Source: Amoebophrya sp. AT5.2
Lineage: Eukaryota > Sar > Dinophyceae > Syndiniales > Amoebophryaceae
DNA: 14,303 nucleotides
Assembly: GCA_005223375.1 (NCBI GenBank)
Contig: RXOD01005402.1
Location: 1 to 14,303, forward strand
Direction of reading: 5' to 3'
Below, in pieces: positions 1 through 8,831 of this stretch (positions are counted from its first letter, which is position 1; every line of letters starts with the position of its first letter). The notes below the pieces were generated by a model. It was not told the origin of the DNA. It did no database searches and was given only the letters and a program-made list of their open reading frames with translations. A program made the position numbers and the translations under genes.

Positions 1-388
1 CCCCCCCCTCATCGGCCTCCACGATCATGAAAATTGAGTCATCATATATAGTCTGGTTAATAAGTGTATATTAGACCAGGATTTTGTCTAGCTCAAGAAG
101 CAGGTGTATGTACACGTCTCCGCAGTACGGTGCATGACCCTCATGGGATGCTTTGAGGCTTGATCAAGAAGCAGAAGCAGCTGAGTCGGACAGATACTCA
201 CACGATCAACATGAAAGAGCAGCACGACCATGAAAGTGATTCTCAATGGATATTGCACCACGAAAAACCCTGTAGGTAGCAGCCAGAGGATGCTTGAGAA
301 AAAGGAACACTTTGGCTCTGGTCGATGCTGGGCAACAGGTGCTCGGTTTTTCGTCTTCAAATATTCCGAATGCCTCATTAAATCTGAA
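1..388. other. 3' flank of the SAYSvFN gene, no gene seen
   Basis: This stretch lies downstream of the stop codon of the SAYSvFN/SEC-C gene. A minus-strand open frame crosses it but overlaps that gene in a different frame, and its translation shows no domain or recognisable composition. I see no RNA gene or clear repeat. It probably holds the 3' UTR and spacer; no AATAAA-type signal stands out. Confidence 0.5.
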
Positions 389-928
389 TCAATATCGGAG
401 CGCTGACCCGCAGCATTTTTTGAGTTTTTTTCCGCTTCCGCACGGACACGGCTTGTTGGCGTCTTTCGACTTAAACTGTGGCGCATAGTCGTAATCATCG
501 TCGCCCCCCCGTCCACCTCCGCCCCCGCCCATGTGCGCTATTCCTCTGTGTTCTCGATCTATTTGGTCCCCGCGCAAGTCACCGAGCAGGTGTCGTGCTC
601 CGCGGTTGAAGACGCTATAGGCCGATACTCCTTCCTCGTCGGACCCAACATCGCCCGACCGCGCACCCAATGAGAGGAAGACGAACGCGATACCGGTGAT
701 AATAATGTACAGCTGGCTCCGGAAGAACACCGCGCCGCTGATCCACAAAAGCGTGTAGCAGATGCGGAGCGATTCGTTGATGGTGAACCGCTCGTGGAGG
801 TGAAAAGCCACGTATTCAGGCAGCACGGAAAGCAAAAACGCCGGCAGCGGAAGGCAAGGCTCCGAGCCATCGTCCTCTGCCCTGCGCCGCGCGCCGTCTC
901 CGCCCCGACCGGCAGCACGCGGAGGCAT
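389..928 (-). CDS. SAYSD1: SAYSvFN-domain protein (SAYSD1-like) with C-terminal SEC-C zinc motif
   Basis: A single-exon gene of 179 aa. Residues about 53-88 are strongly hydrophobic and form a membrane hairpin or helix. They lead into FLSLGAR and, after a short acidic linker, the exact signature SAYSVFN (102-108), then a tail (LLGDLRGDQIDREHRG) matching the end of the SAYSvFN family. After a Gly-rich and Asp/Tyr-rich linker, residues 160-173 are a full SEC-C motif: C161 and C163, eight residues, then C172 and C173, followed by GSALRY. Known of the family: animal SAYSD1 sits at the ER translocon and senses UFMylated, stalled ribosomes; SEC-C is the zinc tail of bacterial SecA and other proteins. 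The start is chosen because an in-frame TAG directly precedes the ATG and a candidate splice acceptor lies 10 bases upstream. The role in ER co-translational quality control is inferred. The SEC-C addition is not something I recall for SAYSD1. Human SAYSD1 has a similar length. Confidence 0.85.
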   Translation of the reverse strand: MPPRAAGRGGDGARRRAEDDGSEPCLPLPAFLLSVLPEYVAFHLHERFTINESLRICYTLLWISGAVFFRSQLYIIITGIAFVFLSLGARSGDVGSDEEGVSAYSVFNRGARHLLGDLRGDQIDREHRGIAHMGGGGGGRGGDDDYDYAPQFKSKDANKPCPCGSGKKLKKCCGSALRY

Positions 929-945
929 CTATTGAAGCTGAAATC
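929..945 (-). promoter_or_regulatory. candidate spliced-leader acceptor before the SAYSvFN gene
   Basis: On the minus strand TAGATTTCAG ends at position 938, nine bases before the ATG; a second AG (AATAG) abuts the ATG. Such an acceptor without an upstream coding exon fits trans-splicing of a spliced leader, as in dinoflagellates, but could also end a 5' UTR intron. Confidence 0.35.
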
Positions 946-2314
946 TACAAATACAGGTGGGTTTACTTGTAATCCTATTGTTTGAGATGGCCTATGGCAA
1001 GGCCGCAACCGCAAGGAAGGTAGTGGGAGCAACGATCAAAATTACTGGGGCGGGTAACGGACCATAAGACTTGCGGAGACCTGAAGGGGGATCGATTCGC
1101 GATGATATCAACTAGTGATGGAGGGGGTAGAAAATAATTCACAGCATTGACATAAGTACTACAGCGAAGATCGTGATACAGAAATTGAGAGGGATGAGAG
1201 GAACCCGATGCGACGGAATACATTCAGCTCTGCCACCGACCACAAGGCACGGGAGTAATTATCACCGAAGAGTGCTGCAGTAGGCCAGCTGTTTTCGTAG
1301 CCGATGTCAAATGCGAAAAAGAAGCGGATTCTTCACTTGCACTGTGTCAGTTTGGTGTCATCGAGTTTACCGCACACCACGCTTCGTCGTGGCGCGATCG
1401 TTTTGCATTCCAATTTTTGCTCTGACGAAGTCATGACTGGGTACTTACTGCAACACTAGCTGCTAAGCGACTGGGAGTTTTAGTTAAGTTTTACTCACAA
1501 GTACTTTTTTCTTCACTGTTCAACAAAACTACGGCTACAGAGTTGTCACTCCGTGTCTGTGCACTGCTCGATAACTAAGGACTCGCGTTCGACCGATGTA
1601 TATTCCGCAGGACCTCCTGATGAAAAAAGTACCGATGCCCTGATAGCCTGATTAAGTACTTGTACAAGAAGAGCTACCTCCAGTTTCACTTTGCGCCTGC
1701 GCCGGTTCCATTCCTCGCTCCTCCGCCGGCTCCAAGCAACCGTCGGGCCTTATTTGGCGACGGCGAGGAGTTTCGGCTCCGCGTTGAAGGCTGCCGTGCG
1801 ACAGCCGCGGAAGGATCGAAGGGACCACTGTGCGGCTCTTACGGATGGGTCTACCCCTTTGCATGAAGAACGATGACGAGGCTCGGCTAGGCCGACAAGT
1901 GTAACAGCACAAGAGAAGAGGTGATGACCTTGAGCGCGTCCATCGTCTAGCGGAGGGTCTACTATATCCAACACTTCCACCCCTGAGCGGCCGGCACGGC
2001 AACCCTAGCTACCCCTACCTCGTGATTTGATACTTGATGCGCACACCCTACCGTGAGTGACCACTGTTTGCGATTTGATACTTGATGCTATCGTGATCAC
2101 AAAATTTTGAATCTTCCTGCAGAGACTGAGCATGAGCAGGGCAAGAGCTAGAGCAGGAAGGCACGGCTAGAAGAACGCCCACGGCGACTAGGCAACTAGG
2201 AGCACAGCATCATGATCGAGGCCTACGTGTAGGTTTAGATTCTCATCCTAGCATACCCCTGATCCGGTCGGGTAGCGAAAACGTATCAGAATGCAATCGC
2301 GGACCCATCCTTGC
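946..2314. other. spacer between the SAYSvFN and ODAD3-like genes
   Basis: About 1.4 kb with no convincing gene. Open frames near 1650-2000 on both strands mirror each other, are rich in Arg, Ser and Pro, and lack any domain. Minus-strand donor-like words (TAAGTACCC near 1438-1446, TGTGAGTAAA near 1494-1503) show that untranslated or spliced transcripts are possible. The stretch includes a 17-base direct repeat at 2024 and 2072, and should hold the promoter of the SAYSvFN gene and the 3' UTR of the ODAD3-like gene. Confidence 0.5.
2024..2088. repeat. 17-base direct repeat, two copies 48 bases apart
   Basis: GATTTGATACTTGATGC occurs exactly at 2024-2040 and again at 2072-2088. A 17-base identity this close is very unlikely by chance in 14 kb. 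The bases between the copies are not repeated. It may be the remnant of a local duplication or the target-site copy of an excised element. Confidence 0.75.
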
Positions 2315-5300
2315 TTAATGCTGATGCGTTCCCGGGGGCTGGTCGCGATCTCCCTCTCCCTCTCCTGCCCCGAACTGGCTTGTGCCGACTCGATTCAACC
2401 ACGCGCCCAGCCCCTTCACGCCGGAGTTGCCCGCCTGCGAGGACGAACTCGTTGCGGTCCCGCCTCCGGCTCCGGCTCCACCTCCAGCCGGATGAACTGC
2501 CTTTGCGGGTGGTGCGGAGGGCGCCCCAAGGTCTTGCATCATCTTCTGGAGGTCGGCGCTGCCGGATGCGGACTCCCGCGTTTTCTGCCAAACGACGCCG
2601 CGGCTGCTGATGGTCTTGGCCGTCGGGTTGTTACAAGTTGTACGCGTGGTACAACCTCCCATCACGTTTACGCTTCCGGTGTCCGCACCCCCTCTACTCG
2701 TCCCGCCTCTTGAAGATTGTTCCGGGCCGCCTTTGCCTCCGCGGCGAGCGGACAACGGGGCAGCGCTAACCACATCCCGCCCAGGAGAACTACTACGGGG
2801 GGGTTTATGATTATGATTTTGGCCCGTAGCAGTTCCAAATGAAACTGCTGCCGCACCTCCAGGTCCCGATCCAGTTGCGGCAAACGAGACGCTAGTACTA
2901 GTAGTGTGCTGGCCTCTGGTGCAGCGCGCACTGGGTCGACCCGTGCCGGCCGTGTGACCACCTGGAGCGACAGCAAGTTGTCCCCCTCCTCCTGATGTGG
3001 ATTTTCTTTCGACGGAGCTTCTCGACGGGGTTGTTCGTCTCTCACAAACCGTTTTTCGACTCTCGCGGCCGCGTTCGCCAGGCTCGGCACGAAGCAGAAG
3101 CTGCTTGTTGCGCGGACCTGGGATCATGATCAAAAATCACACGACTTGCATAAAGGCGGGGGAGAAATGGGCAGAACTCTCTGCGCGGAGCTACAGCCAG
3201 AGAAATTTAGCTACAGAAAAACCGTGCGAGTGCTGGCGGCAATGGGTGCCTGGGACTGGGGTAGGGGCACGAGCGCCAGTTTGCTTTCTAACCCGGGAAA
3301 TAAGTAACAATACGATTCGCTTGCGTCAGCAGCAGCAGCTCTCTTTTTCGCGCCTCGCGGTCGTTTTGCAGGAATTCCAGGTCCGCCGCGTGGTCCTGGT
3401 TTTGTTCCCCCCTACTGTCCGAGATCGTGGGGCGCACGTTGGCTTTCAAGAAGTCCTTGTCGTTCAGAAGTTTCAGCTGCTCGTGATACGCCCGGGCTTT
3501 GCCATACATCACCCGTTTTTTCTCCTCGTTGTACGCCAGCTGCTGCTGCGATCGGTATGAAACTGAGAGTGCGTCCAGCCACACCAGCAGTGTTACTTTC
3601 ATTGTCCGCCTAGGCCTACTTACTTCTATTAGTAATGCTAATGAACTACTTTTCGCTGTATGGCACCCAGCTGTTTCGTATTCCATGATGGCGGCCCTGG
3701 ACCCCCTGACCCCCGCAGAACGGTGGGTGTGTTATTTGGCCTGGAACTCGATCGAGTAGCCAAGCTGTAGTGTAGCAGAACAAGGAGAAGGACACTCACA
3801 CTGCACGCACCCCTTCTGGTTCTCTTGCTAAATCTACGGCGTTTGTGAGATCCACCGACGAGGAGATCTTGTTTGGCGTCTGTAGGAGTCGGTTCTGCTG
3901 ATACTGCACATTCTTCAAGAAGTGCTCGACGAGGATGTGAAGGGACTTGTAGGCCTTCACAAGCTCCGCGTCGCGGAGCGACACTTGCACGTTCGCGGGA
4001 ATGTTTGTCGTATTGTTGCTCCCCAACGAGGAAGCCGCGCCCGGAGCCGCACTCGTGACGGAGGGAAGCCAGCTTTAGAAAACAGCGCCACGAAAAAGCC
4101 TGCTCTACAAGACGCGGTGGGTTTTTTACTCTTTACTAGAGCTCTTCGGAGTCTGTTCCAGTTCAGACTAGTTTCGTCCGCAGTTACTCACGCGGGACGA
4201 CAAGCCGGAAAAAATATCGAACCCTAAATTCTACAGAACCCACAACTACGCGCACATGTACATCCTACGCTTTTTCGCGGCGAGCCTTTGGTGCCTCGTC
4301 GTCTTAAGACTTGGTGAGCTTCACCATGAATTGTCGCAGATGGTCCACCACCCGGTGCGTGCCCGCGAGGCGGTCTCGCGCCAACTCGTGCCGCTTGAAC
4401 AGGTTGTGCAGGTCCGTGTCCTTTTTTAGCAGCTCCCCGTACAGGACGCGGGCGCCTTTGGCCGCCACCGGTCCCTTCTCGCTCAGATCCTCGGTGTCGG
4501 TCTTCAGCCGCACGTGCTCCTCGCGAAGGTGGTCCAGCTTGGACTCGGCGTCGTTCGCGTGTGGCGGGGCCAACTATGGTAAGAGGGTGATAAGTGGTAA
4601 GCGAAGTTTTAGAGGAGGCTCTTCTTTGCGAGGCTCCCCTTTGCGATGCTCCTGGGAAGAGGGCTGCCGTACTAGGAGCAAGCGCGGCTTTCTGCGGTCG
4701 GAAGGCCTGTCATCCTTGCACCACCCCCCCGCTACCAAAAAATCGCCGCTGTAGGCGCCCTCTCTTGCAGCTCGTCTACTTTCGGGCTCTATCGCCATTC
4801 TATTTCCAGTTACTGGCAGCTTGTTGCCATAGTCATGACCTCCCTCTAGTACCTCCCAATGGCTCGACATCTCCCGTGCGACGAGCCACCTGTTGCCATC
4901 ACTAAGTCGCAGTCGGGCCGCTTCCGGGGGCCATTGCCTAGCACTGCCTACTTACCATCGCTGGTCCGAGCGTATCACGGCCGCCTTCAGCTGAACCTGA
5001 TCGATATCGCGGTCGAGCAGTCGGTGCACAATCTCCATCACGTCGGTGAGCCCGGTGAGCTCGCGGATCTTCTGGAAACCCTCCTCCGTCGACTGCGACT
5101 TCTCCACTTGAGTGAAAATCACCTGCGGATGATTTACGTTTCAACATTCAACAATTTTCGCAAACCTGTACTTACTTGATGTTATCGAAGAATGACTTCG
5201 GCAAGTAGTATTTCGTCGGTGCTTGCTTGGGATGGTTTCGAACCGATCTCAGCTGTCTCGATTGATCGGATCGGACCAGACCGAGAAGTATATGGTCTCT

Positions 5301-6504
5301 ATCGTAGCGCTCTCCTCGATCGATGAGACACCTTCTGCAGGAAGTTTGCTTGCAGTTTTTCCACCGCCCAGAGTTTGCGCAGGCGGCCCGCGCGCAGGTG
5401 GAAGGACTCGTTGCTGGCCTCCAGGGCGATCTCGCCCCGCCAGCGCGCGAAGTCCAGTCGCCGCTTCAGCGTGTTCTTCTTTTCCTGCAGTTTCCCGTAC
5501 ATCAGCTGCATGGCGTGGTTCTTCAGGTGGTACTCCCGCTCCGCGTCGTTCTTCGTGCGGTCAAAGCTGCCGATCACCTCGCTCTCCCGACTAGCCTCCA
5601 GCCGACGAACCTGCGCGATTTGAAGATTCTATGAAAAGCAAATGCAAATATTTGGACGGCGTTAGACTTCTCGTAGTCACGCTCGTACGGCATAGGCATA
5701 GCAGACAGTGGAACTTACTACAGCATTGGCAGCTAGAAGGTAGAAGGTAGGAGGTGGACTTGGAGTAGGACTTGGCTATAGCCTTGCAGATAGTTGTACT
5801 TGTTCTTTCTTTTTGTTTGCCTCGTTTCTTTTCCGTTTCAGGTGTCTGTCCAGGATGCCGTTTTTCTCTCCGAGCAGTGAAAGTTCTTTTTTCAGGCGCT
5901 CGATCATGTGCAGGTAGACCTTTCCCTGATTTTTCGTCTGGTCGATTTCTTGCCGCAAGAACGCGACTTTATCGTTCGTCGTGCTGTTTTCCGTGATTCT
6001 TTCCCCGCCCCCTGCCGCTGCCCCCCCTTCTTTTCCCCCGGTCAAGCCACCGGCACCAGAGCCCGCCGCGTCCCCTCCGGCGCCTCCTCCCGCCGGCGCG
6101 AGCGCTTGGCTCCCCGCTACGCCTCCACTACTTGCACCCGCACTCCCGACGACACCAACAGCTTTTTCTCCACCGACTCCACCACCTCCTCCGCGCGTCA
6201 TCAGCTCGGTCACAACCCATTTGTGCTCCAAATCCAGTAGGCGGATGCTGTTTCTGAGTTCGGCCAGTTCCCGCGATTTCTGTACGCACAAATGCGCTAT
6301 CTCGTCGTGATCTTGCCGCGTCTGCGCGTTCATCAGGCGGGCATCCTTCACGGCTTCCGGCGTGGACGCCCGCTTCTCGTCCTCGCCGAAGCCTTCCACA
6401 GTCTGCTCGACCAGGCGCTGAAACGCCAGGGAGTGCGCATCTGGCGCGCAGGCACCCGGGGTGCCGAAAGAAGTAGGGCCGCCGTGCGCCGCAGCGGACA
6501 ACAT
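2315..6504 (-). CDS. ODAD3: outer dynein arm docking protein, CCDC151/ODAD3-like, eight exons
   Basis: Proposed exons: 6504-5800, 5628-5332, 5225-5175, 5122-4958, 4573-4311, 4072-3802, 3563-3314, 3117-2315; they read in one frame to 934 aa. The protein is mostly charged coiled coil. Family signatures are YLHMIERLKKE (197-207), then WAVEKLQANFLQK, and exon 4 with TEEGFQKIRELTGLTDV (363-379) followed by a leucine-rich helix. These resemble the CCDC151/ODAD3 family, whose members help fix outer dynein arms to doublet microtubules. Odd points: a Gly/Ala-rich insert (105-168) splits the first coiled coil; the expected N-terminal helix is missing, so upstream exons may exist; the last exon is a low-complexity Gly/Ser/Arg tail making the protein longer than human ODAD3. 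Exon 5 could instead end the gene at TAA (4306-4304), making 4072-2315 a separate gene. The frame of the last exon was chosen for a GT-AG join; the other frame is open for about 140 codons. Family call about 70% sure, exon ends less so. Confidence 0.65.
3564..3801 (-). mobile_element. introner-like intron 6 of the ODAD3-like gene
   Basis: The left end reads TGTGAGTGTCC (3800-3790). The right end carries its near inverse, TGAGAGTGCGTCC on the plus strand at 3564-3576. CAGT lies directly repeated at both edges (3803-3800 and 3565-3562). Removing one copy of the repeat plus the body keeps the frame (GCA then GTT TCA TAC). The cut can slide within the repeat but is never GT-AG. A canonical alternative (donor GTGTGAG, acceptor ATCGCAG ending at 3546) is also in frame and would drop six residues, so element status rests on the repeats. 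Confidence 0.4.
4574..4957 (-). mobile_element. introner-like intron 4 of the ODAD3-like gene, with inverted terminal repeats
   Basis: The left end reads ATGGTAAGTAGG (4958-4947), and the plus strand at 4576-4587 reads ATGGTAAGAGGG: an exact 8-base terminal inverted repeat, extended by AGG with one offset. Frame and homology need exon 4 to end in CGA (Arg) and exon 5 to begin TTG GCC, so the intron runs TGGTAAG...CATAG or, shifted by one, GGTAAG...ATAGT. Using the obvious GTAAGT donor with the TAG acceptor shifts the frame and meets TGA within about 25 codons. Introner elements with terminal inverted repeats and non-standard ends have been reported in Amoebophrya. A small tandem repeat lies near its 3' end. 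Confidence 0.5.
4615..4653 (-). repeat. imperfect tandem repeat inside intron 4
   Basis: On the minus strand GGAGCATCGCAAAGG is followed by GGAGCCTCGCAAAGA and a partial third copy, AGAGCCTCC. The unit is about 15 bases with one to two mismatches. Confidence 0.5.
5123..5174 (-). other. 52-base intron with non-GT-AG ends in the ODAD3-like gene
   Basis: Exon 3 ends GAT AAC ATC AAG and exon 4 begins GTG ATT TTC. The bases between are either TAAGTACAGG...CCGCAG or, shifted by one, GTAAGTACAG...CCGCA, because a single G is shared by both edges. Joining the apparent GTAAGT donor to the apparent CAG acceptor would lose that G and create an immediate in-frame TGA. No inverted repeat is visible. Confidence 0.5.
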
Positions 6505-6530
6505 TCTTTTGGTGCTGGAGGAGAGAGTGA
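6505..6530 (-). promoter_or_regulatory. pyrimidine tract and AG just before the ODAD3-like start codon
   Basis: The minus strand reads ACTCTCTCCTCCAG and ends at 6515, ten bases before the ATG at 6504. It is a good 3' splice site with no recognisable upstream coding exon, so a spliced-leader acceptor is a natural reading. A cis acceptor joined to an unseen upstream exon is the alternative, and the missing N-terminal helix keeps that open. Confidence 0.4.
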
Positions 6531-6604
6531 AAGTGTAGTTCTGGGCCGCCTAGGGAAGTTCCACTTCTCGTTATTTTTGGTGAGCTATCGGAAGCGACGC
6601 AAAG

Positions 6605-7063
6605 TTATTGTGTTCGCGACAAGTACACTAATGACTCAAAGCCATACTCTGAAGGAAATCTTGCACAGACACTTTGCGTCGCAAGAGCCTCGCCTGAGGG
6701 GAGCAGAGGCAGAGGGCCAAACTCAAGCGTGTCTTTTGAAGCGTGTCCCAGACCCCGTTGTTTTGCGCTTTAGCTCCATGTGTCGCACTCGCGGAGCGTA
6801 GTGGTTCTGGCAGTTGCAGCCGTGACAGTCGCAATTCTATTCTCAGTCGCAGCGTGCGCACGACAATTGTTTCTTGAGCGCCCGCGCAGTCCGCGAGCAA
6901 TCACGGGGTACTCACCCCAAGAACTACTATATTCGTATTTCGAATTCGGTTTTGCACCCGAAAGAAGAACTGTCTTCTTCTCCCTCCAATACACGACCAG
7001 GCCCCGTGACCAGTGGAAAACGATCAGCCCCGCCACCACCTTTTCCAGTACCGCGGGCGCTCG
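6605..7063 (-). CDS. possible small split gene, function unknown
   Basis: Two candidate exons, 7059-6916 and 6693-6605, join in frame with canonical ends: a GTGAGT donor follows ...TCT TGG G, and the acceptor CTGCTCCCCTCAG follows a long pyrimidine tract. Together they give about 77 residues ending in a TAA, including a partly hydrophobic stretch (VVAGLIVFHWSRGLVVYW) and a basic segment. Upstream, a GTAAGT donor at 7117 and an ATG at 7227 could supply a first exon, but I could not fix that join. No family is recognised. The gene would end about 100 bases before the ODAD3-like start, which is tight but possible. It may equally be untranslated. Confidence 0.25.
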
Positions 7064-7426
7064 CTGCGTTTTATCGCTTCCCTGCCCTTCCGATGCGGCC
7101 CATTGCATCGTACTTACTCGTAGATGTCAAAGCGATTTCACCACAGGCGTCTCCATCACCCACCCCTGTCGCGCTGCCGCTCACACCAAGCTGCCTGCTG
7201 GTTTGCGATGAAGATTATTCCTTCCATCTCAGCTGCCGCGGCCGGCCCTGCGCGTGCACTCCGGACGTCCGCGTCTGAGGCTGCTGCGCGAGCCTCTTGC
7301 TGTCGGATCTAGGGTTGTTTCAGCTTCTTCCGCGTTGCTGCCGTTAAATTTGCGCGTAGTAGCCTCCGCTTCCGCTGCTCCGACGGAAACGAAGACCAGC
7401 GGCTGGTTTGAAACCGGGAATATCTC
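7064..7426. other. spacer 3' of the four-helix membrane protein gene
   Basis: No convincing gene. A minus-strand GTAAGTACG donor-like site lies at 7117-7109, and short open frames occur on both strands. An ATG at 7227 opens 23 codons. The stretch should hold the 3' UTR of the upstream membrane-protein gene and perhaps the first exon of the small split gene. Confidence 0.35.
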
Positions 7427-8831
7427 CTACGTTGCGTATTTCGCTGCCGCGCGCAGGTAGCGGTCTACGTAGCAGTCTGCCAGCATGGTGAGCGTGATCA
7501 GTGCGACCGTGAGGAAGCCGAAAAACCCTCCCGCCAGCTGGAACTGCAACCAGGTCGATTCGAGGTCTTTCGTCTTCGCGATGCGCTCGTCGTAGTCCGC
7601 GTTGATGAAGAAGAGCGGGGCCATCGACTTGCAGTCCGTGTCTTTCTTATCTCCGGGGCACGCCATGTCCGTTCCATCGCCGTCCGCCGGGCAGTGGCAC
7701 GCCATCGTTTGACCTGGTGTGTGGAAAGCCGATAAAAGACAGTAAAAAGAACTTATGGCGGCCTGGAGCTAGATGCTCGAGAACTAGAACTACCACTAAG
7801 TCTATAGTAGCACCTAGCGTCCATCCGTCCTGTTTGTGTCTGTACACCACTTCGTCGAGCAGGATCGGGCTTGGCGGCAGCGCCACCCGTCCGCAGAGCC
7901 CCATCATTTCTCCCACCGCGTCGAGGCCCAGCTTCGCGCCCGCTCCCCGGCAGCGGTACGACGGATTTAGTTTCGGCTTCGGCTCGAGCAGGCAGGAGAG
8001 CGCCCCCGCGCGCCGGCACAGCGAGTCGGACTGCGAGTACACGAACCCGATCAGCTTGTTCTCGCTCATGCAGATGGACGAGACCGCGTACCGCGTGATG
8101 CAGGTGCGCCAGGTCTCAAAGATCGGCGCGAACACGTAGTGGCCGATCACGTCTGTTGGTGGCGGCGGCGGCGGGCCGGCCAGCGCGTCCTTCGCGTCGA
8201 AGTACTCCGTCTCGCTGTACTGCGTGGGCATCTCGAACGTGGTTCCGCGCCGCTCCTGCGGGCGCGTGGAGCCCCGCGACGAGGACTTTGGCACCGGCTG
8301 CAGCGTTTTGATGATCGCCTTAGTCAGGTTTAGCCCCACAAACATGTCCTCCACGACGAAGTAGTCCCCGATCACCAGGTTTAGATCGTCCCCGCTGGCC
8401 GCGAGGATCTGCTGGTAGGTCGCGCCCTTGATCTCCGCGCCGTTCTCGACCGAGGCGCCGAACCCCAGCGAAATGAAGAGAAACGCGGGCATGGAGAAGA
8501 AGAAGGAGAGGCGAAAGAGGTGGATGTAGGGCTTCCAGTTAGCGTCGAACACGCCGACCCCGCACCGCTCGCCGAACACGGGCAGGCTGAAGTACGCGGA
8601 CAGCAGAAACAGAGTCGCGAGCAGAATCAGAAACTGCTCGTTGGGGCCGCGGGGCGCGACATTCTGGCCGCCGGACTTCTCGCCCGGGGAGGACCAGATG
8701 GAGAGACCGGTGGAGGCGAGCAAAAAGAGGGTGACCGAAGCCGCAAACAGAAAGAAACGACCCAGCGAAGAATTCAGCCACGAAGCGTACTCAGCGCCGC
8801 GCGTGGGCGGAGGAGCCGTGAAAGACTGCAT
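7427..8831 (-). CDS. four-helix membrane protein with large Cys-bearing loop, function unknown
   Basis: Exons 8831-7814 and 7713-7427 join by a canonical 100-base GT-AG intron (GTGCTACT...CACACCAG, splitting a Gly codon) to give 434 aa. Hydrophobic helices lie at about 25-46, 66-86, 104-127 and 398-419. Helices 3 and 4 enclose a loop of about 270 residues with a poly-Pro run (220-225) and many cysteines, including CHCPADGDGTDMACP near the splice junction. One N-glycosylation sequon (NLT) follows helix 3. This 4-helix plan with a long loop recalls tetraspanins, but their CCG motif is absent and I cannot assign a family. The start is the first ATG; the same frame stays open upstream to a TGA near 9027 without another ATG, so an upstream exon could extend the N-terminus. 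The short last tail (RAAAKYAT) is probably cytosolic if the termini are inside. Confidence 0.7.

Noticed and set aside
88..516. Minus-strand frame of 142 codons overlapping the end of the SAYSvFN gene
   Set aside because: It overlaps the SEC-C coding end in another frame, and its translation has no domain; the SEC-C and SAYSvFN signatures fix the real frame.
2291..2810. Plus-strand frames opposite the last exon of the ODAD3-like gene
   Set aside because: They mirror GC-rich minus-strand coding sequence and are rich in Arg, Pro and Ser without domain features.
2668..3090. Alternative minus-strand frame across the last exon of the ODAD3-like gene
   Set aside because: It can be reached with a phase 0 join and is not excluded, but it runs into an Ile-rich, low-logic stretch and stops sooner; the GTATTG donor joins the other frame by GT-AG.
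6780..7211. Plus-strand frame whose start resembles a signal peptide
   Set aside because: It begins with GTG, has no ATG in a sensible place, and lies opposite the candidate minus-strand exons.
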